Positions 60,034 to 64,000 of a DNA stretch of 64,000 nt are shown here, piece by piece (the stretch's first letter is position 1; each line of letters begins with the position of its first letter). Origin of the DNA: Enoplolaimus lenunculus (lineage: Eukaryota; Nematoda; Enoplea; Enoplida; Thoracostomopsidae); assembly GCA_030248215.1 (NCBI GenBank), contig JASANG010001469.1, positions 248,001 through 312,000 of the forward strand. The letters are read 5' to 3'. Below the pieces are notes generated by a model, which was not told the DNA's origin, did not search any database, and saw only the letters and a list, made by a program, of their open reading frames with translations. A program made the translations under genes and the position numbers.

Positions 60034-60490
60034 GCACCTGTATGACCAGTTAGCGGTAGATTTTCAAACTGACGAACTGTTGAAATTGCGGTTCTCAATA
60101 TAAACGGCCAATATAAACAACAGGGGCGGAACAGTATTATAAGCTTATTCCTAAGCCTATGCCTAAGCCTAAGCCTACGCGTAAGAATGAGGTTATTCCT
60201 AAGCCTAAGCCTAAGCCTACGCGTAAGACTGAGTTTATTCCTAAGCCAAAGTCTAAACCTAAGCCTAAAACAGGCAAAAGATTAGTCTGAAGCTTAAGCT
60301 TCTTCTATTCTAGTCCTGCAAAAAAACGTTCCACCACTGATCTTTACATGGGCTATAAAACCACAGAAGCGACACAAATTAATGCTGGAAAAATGTCCTT
60401 CATTTCAAGCATCATCATTTTCTGGTTCGAAAGTTACAAGAGCTGTCACCAAATGGCGATAGGTGCAAGACACACATTTGACAATATGGG
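60034..60490. mobile_element. Family E MITE split by a family B insertion
   Basis: The left E part (60034-60105, AGCACCTGTATGACCAGTTA) and right part (60353-60490, CACCAAATGGCGATAGGTGC) are separated by a complete B element. This gives their relative age. Confidence 0.7.
60106..60352 (-). mobile_element. Family B MITE nested in family E
   Basis: GGCCAATATAAACAACAGGG to ACTGATCTTTACATGGGC. Three CCTAAGCC blocks separated by CGTAAGAATGAGGTTATTCC-type spacers. Confidence 0.84.
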
Positions 60491-60798
60491 CCCATATATC
60501 AGAAGTGCAAATTAAGCTATAAGTTACTTACAAAACCAACCTCACAGGGGGTGAGCGGGCTACCCCCACAGATTTTTAAAACCAGAATTTTGAAGAAGTA
60601 TTTAAATGCGGCATTTTTGATTGGTTTCTCGTTCGCTTCTCTCGTGAATTACTTAAGGTTTCCAGTGGTTTGAGCAAATCCAAAAGTGGTAAATAATAGT
60701 TTACAAAATTAAGTGAGATTGACGTTTTTTCATATAGCTCTAGTGCATTATTACATGATTCTTTTAATGATTCGAGATAATCGTGGTCCTGTATCGCA

Positions 60799-61207
60799 CA
60801 GGATGTAAGCGGATAGTAAAAATAACAGAAAGGGAAACGGAAAGAAATAGTGATCGAAATAACGGAAGCGGTAAACGAGAAACGGATATTGAGGTGAAAA
60901 AGTTTCATAGATGTTGTATTTGTCTGCCAACACTATAGAGGCATGCAAAAGTTCACCGGGTTTTGTAAAATTGTATAGAAAAAATAGCGGATGCATCGAA
61001 AATGTTTAGATTTTGGACGAATTTCGTAATTTTTATTTTATTTTGTACAATTTCAGCATATTTGTAATTAGGAATTGCAAGATATATACGTGATTTAGAA
61101 CTAATTTTGAATGTTAATATAACGGAATTTTCGTCGTTTCTATAACGCAAACAGAAACGGAAACGGACATCGATTTTTACCAGAAACCGATATCCTGTTA
61201 CACCCTG
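60799..61207 (-). mobile_element. Family D (long form) hAT-like element
   Basis: Inverted ends CAGGGTGTAACAGGATA and CAGGATGTAAGCGGATA. Flanks GTATCGCA (60791-60798) and GTATCGTA (61208-61215) match at 7 of 8. Minus-strand frames up to 110 codons run across and beside it but resemble nothing I know. Confidence 0.8.
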
Positions 61208-61505
61208 GTATCGTAGCCTACATAACAATCAGCTCGCTCAGAAGTTCGACGGCAGGCAGGATCGCCAAGTTCCTCGGGGTTGGAAGCAGTTGAAAATTCC
61301 ATCCTCATCTGATCCCTTGGAGTGGATTATTTGCCAATATTCGCTGATTGATCCGCCGCTGGGTCCCTAATTAAAATTAAGTCTCATTTGAAAATAATTC
61401 GAGCTTAACGAAACGTTGTCACCCCACTTTTCTATATATTTACAATTCAAACAAGTTGATTTTTTTTTCAAATTTTACAAAAATTTAAAATCAAAATTTT
61501 AATAC

Positions 61506-61623
61506 CGTTCACATCTCCACTGCTTGACGCCAGCTTAACGTTGTAAGCAATTAAAGCACTTTGAATTTGTACAAGAATGAACACATAGATGGCTGCCCAT
61601 GCGAGAAGAATAGCTTCACACAT
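61506..61623 (-). CDS. Candidate first exon or small secreted-protein exon
   Basis: Minus strand, starts ATG (61623) and codes MCEAILLAWAAIYVFILVQI followed by QSALIAYNVKLASSSGDVN, then a possible donor AACG|GTATTA in phase 1. That phase fits the first recognised phosphate-carrier exon at 59991 and would give a protein of about 372 aa, the usual length. But the stretch looks like a signal peptide or membrane segment, not a mitochondrial presequence. It could equally splice to an open stretch at about 61374-61240. I cannot decide from sequence. Confidence 0.3.
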
Positions 61624-61769
61624 TTTGCAAATATAGATTTATACCATGAATATATTTTATATTAGCATTAATTACAATTAGCTTTTGAGAGGTTACGATA
61701 GACTAGTATAAGTTGTCACGCCGCCTGTCTAGAAATGTATGCAATTGACCATCAGTGACCCGAGCGGTA

Positions 61770-61930
61770 GTTTATTAATGGTTAATTGCAATACCGGATA
61801 TATCATTAACAATGCTTATCGGAGAGTGGGATAAAAATAAATAACAGTCCGTAACCCAATAGCAGACGGTGCTCTCTGGAGCGGCCAAATAAATATCAGT
61901 CCCGCGCTCTTATACGGGTCACTACAGTAA
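61770..61930. mobile_element. Family A MITE, right-end fragment
   Basis: GGTTAATTGCAATACCGGAT...AATAAATAACAGTCCGTAAC...CGGGTCACTACAGTA. A second terminal snippet (CATTCGGGTCACTACAGTA) lies at 62036-62056. Confidence 0.72.
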
Positions 61931-62282
61931 ATTATCAATTAACACATTTTTACAAAATCAACAAGGGTGCATGTCCTTGTTGGTTCTGTTCGCCAACACC
62001 CTGTATAAAAGAACCAAGGCACAGCTTACGCTTTCTCATTCGGGTCACTACAGTACTGTTAAATCAAATACACTGCTCACAGTAATTAGCTTTTAATGTT
62101 TAACAGCTCCTAACTCCGATTTAAAATGTGATTAACATTTCAGTGTTGAATATTGTTTTCAAATCTACAAATTAGCAATAAATTTCAGTACAGTTTAACC
62201 TTACAGAGCTATAATTGAAGTAAAAGTTGAATACAGCTGAAACGCTCTTTGAGCATATACACAGTAGGAAATGGCTATTAAT

Positions 62283-62639
62283 CAGGGTACAACCGGAAGT
62301 CTGGTTCCGGCTCCGGCAGAAAATCGGCCTCCGCTCTGGCTCAGGCTCCGATAGAATTTGTGCCGGACGTTCCGGCAATTTCGGCAGTAAAATTATGCAA
62401 AATTTATTTGTTAACGCGTTTTGTTTTACTTTTGGTTACAATTTTCAGGAAAGAATTTTCCGAAATTTCGTAGAAAATTAGCGTAAAACCAAACAACTTA
62501 AAACATGTTGCAAATATTGGCTAAAATTAACGAATTAACCATCATTTTTACTACTTAATTTCGCCTCACCACTGGCTTCGGCAAGTTTCGTTGACCTTCG
62601 GCGTCGACTCTGGTATTTTTCACCTCCGGTTGCACCATG
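62283..62639. mobile_element. Family D (short form) hAT-like element, perfect duplication
   Basis: CAGGGTACAACCGGAAGTCT and CACCTCCGGTTGCACCATG are inverted ends. An 8-bp duplication CTATTAAT flanks it exactly (62275-62282, 62640-62647). 357 bp, no transposase frame. Confidence 0.88.
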
Positions 62640-62647
62640 CTATTAAT

Positions 62648-63187
62648 CGATAAAAATCTAGCAGGTAACCGAAAGTAGTGGACTTATAGGCCCGCGTAGC
62701 CAACTCATCTTGCAATGGGGGCTTACAAATTATTCGAGAGGCACATACAAGGGCCTTCGATAACTTACGCGTAACGTGTGAGCCCCCTGGCCCCCATTGG
62801 CTACGGTACCGTTAACCCAAAGTGTTGACTGTTGAGTATGATCGAACTCATGCACTTTCTAGGTATCCTTAAAATATCTGCTCAATTAAGTAAGAGTGGT
62901 TGCGTAGTAACCGTACAATGCTTAATTCTAAAGCTACGAATATCGGGTAATGGTAAAACAGTAATACTGTAAAATGCTATACTGTTAACACAGCTGTATA
63001 TGGTATAGTTATTAATATTTGGCCCCAAATTACACGCTTTTTTCGTTTGTTTTCAAATTTCAAATTTGGCAAAAACAAATTAAATTTTTAAATTTTACTG
63101 AATTATAAATATAATTCTTTGTTTTAAACGACCCAAACAGCAAAAACATATAAGTTACTGCTAATGTACGCAGGGCTATCAATACTC
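62648..63187. other. Intergenic, no gene seen
   Basis: A repeat fragment near 62690-62830 shares ACATACAAGGGCCTTCGATA-type sequence with 52880 and 48770. Nothing coding. Confidence 0.4.
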
Positions 63188-63424
63188 GGTCCATGAAAAA
63201 AGATCAGGGGAGCAACGTTTTTCTGCGGGACTGCAATTGAATAAGCTTAAGCTTTAGGCTATTTTTTGCTTGGCTTAGGCATAGGCTTAGGCTTACGAAT
63301 ATGCTCAGTATTATGGTAGGCTTAGACTTAGGAATATGCTCATTATTACGCTTTGGCTTAGGCTTAGGCTTAGGCTTAGAAATATGCTTATACTACTGTT
63401 TTGGCCCTGTTCTTTACATTGGCC
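63188..63424 (+). mobile_element. Family B MITE
   Basis: GGTCCATGAAAAAAGATCAG to GGCCCTGTTCTTTACATTGG. Three TTAGGC blocks. Confidence 0.8.
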
Positions 63425-63606
63425 CAAAACTCGAACACTTCATTGACCGTTAGTCCCTAAGATAGAACCTCTAAGTTAATAACTTAATCTTTATGCAAAT
63501 GATATTCAACCTAACACATATGAATTCATTGAAATTTATCAAGTATTTTTATACCCGAGGTTATAATTACTTTTGCCGCTGGGTGATTTTTTCTAAAGTG
63601 GCTTTT

Positions 63607-63812
63607 GGCCATTAAAGATCAGGAGCGGAACGTTTTTTTGCACGACTATAACAGAGCAAGCTTAAGCTTTAAACAATTTTTGTTTAGGCTTAAGATTAAA
63701 CTTAGGCTAAGGTTTAGGTGTGTGTATATGCTAATTCTTCAGCTTAGGCCTTGGCTTAGGCTTAGGAATGTGCTTATATACAACTGTTACGGCCTTGTTC
63801 TACACATTGACC
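63607..63812 (+). mobile_element. Family B MITE
   Basis: GGCCATTAAAGATCAGGAGC to CGGCCTTGTTCTACACATTG. Two decayed TTAGGC blocks. Confidence 0.78.
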
Positions 63813-64000
63813 CATAGCCGTAATTCCTTAAGTTTAAGGTCTAAATTTGGACCCAGGTTTGAACTTTGGCTAAAATTTATCATACACTGATGCTTGCTAT
63901 TTAACTTAAAGCAATACACATCTACTAAACATTAAAGGTTTTCGCAAATCTTGTTTAATTTAAAAAATATGCTAAATCAGAAACAAATCAAGATCAACTT

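Overview
This is animal nuclear DNA: AT-rich, intron-rich and crowded with short non-autonomous DNA transposons. Three things point to a nematode. There is a cuticle collagen with the N-terminal membrane-anchor domain typical of nematode cuticle collagens. There is a dromyosuppressin-receptor-like neuropeptide GPCR. TTAGGC, the nematode telomere hexamer, recurs in dozens of short arrays. The large, repeat-choked introns suggest an expanded genome, possibly an early-branching (enoplean, for example mermithid) lineage; that last step is inference.

I support four host protein genes. (1) 1001-5358, minus: a four-exon cuticle collagen, complete, 373 aa. (2) 9678-14184, minus: a seven-exon V-ATPase proteolipid subunit c'', complete, 200 aa, ending in a 15-nt coding exon. 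(3) 49286-51412, plus: an uninterrupted 708-aa DMSR-like GPCR. (4) 53132-59991, minus: seven exons of a mitochondrial phosphate carrier, lacking only its N-terminal exon; a phase-compatible candidate first exon lies at 61506-61623. Exon junctions were worked out by hand from splice sites, phase continuity and family similarity. The genes are unrelated housekeeping or neuromuscular genes and show no sign of working as a cluster.

Nearly everything else is transposon sequence. The dominant families, called B and C here, are hAT-like MITEs of about 150-250 bp. They have GGCC-ended terminal inverted repeats and 8-bp target duplications, and their core is a decayed TTAGGC array. Other families are: a TA-flanked MITE (A) ending CTGTAGTGACCCGAATAAG; palindromic TA-flanked MITEs (F, G, H); hAT-like elements (D, J and single copies) with 8-bp duplications; palindromic families E, M, N, P and R; and a TIR-bounded element that carries a tRNA-like core.

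The oddest stretch is 28641-30147. A 1331-bp insert sits between two 88-bp near-identical direct repeats, and it opens with a 220-bp inverted repeat studded with small CTAAC-GGG-GTTAG hairpins whose stem bases covary. Other structures are an 800-bp palindrome (24311-25112), three minisatellites (29-bp, 70-bp, and a 10-bp-modular GC-rich array) and several microsatellites. I saw no rRNA, CRISPR, virus-like element or LINE reverse transcriptase. The tRNA-like sequences look like repeat-borne or degenerate copies.
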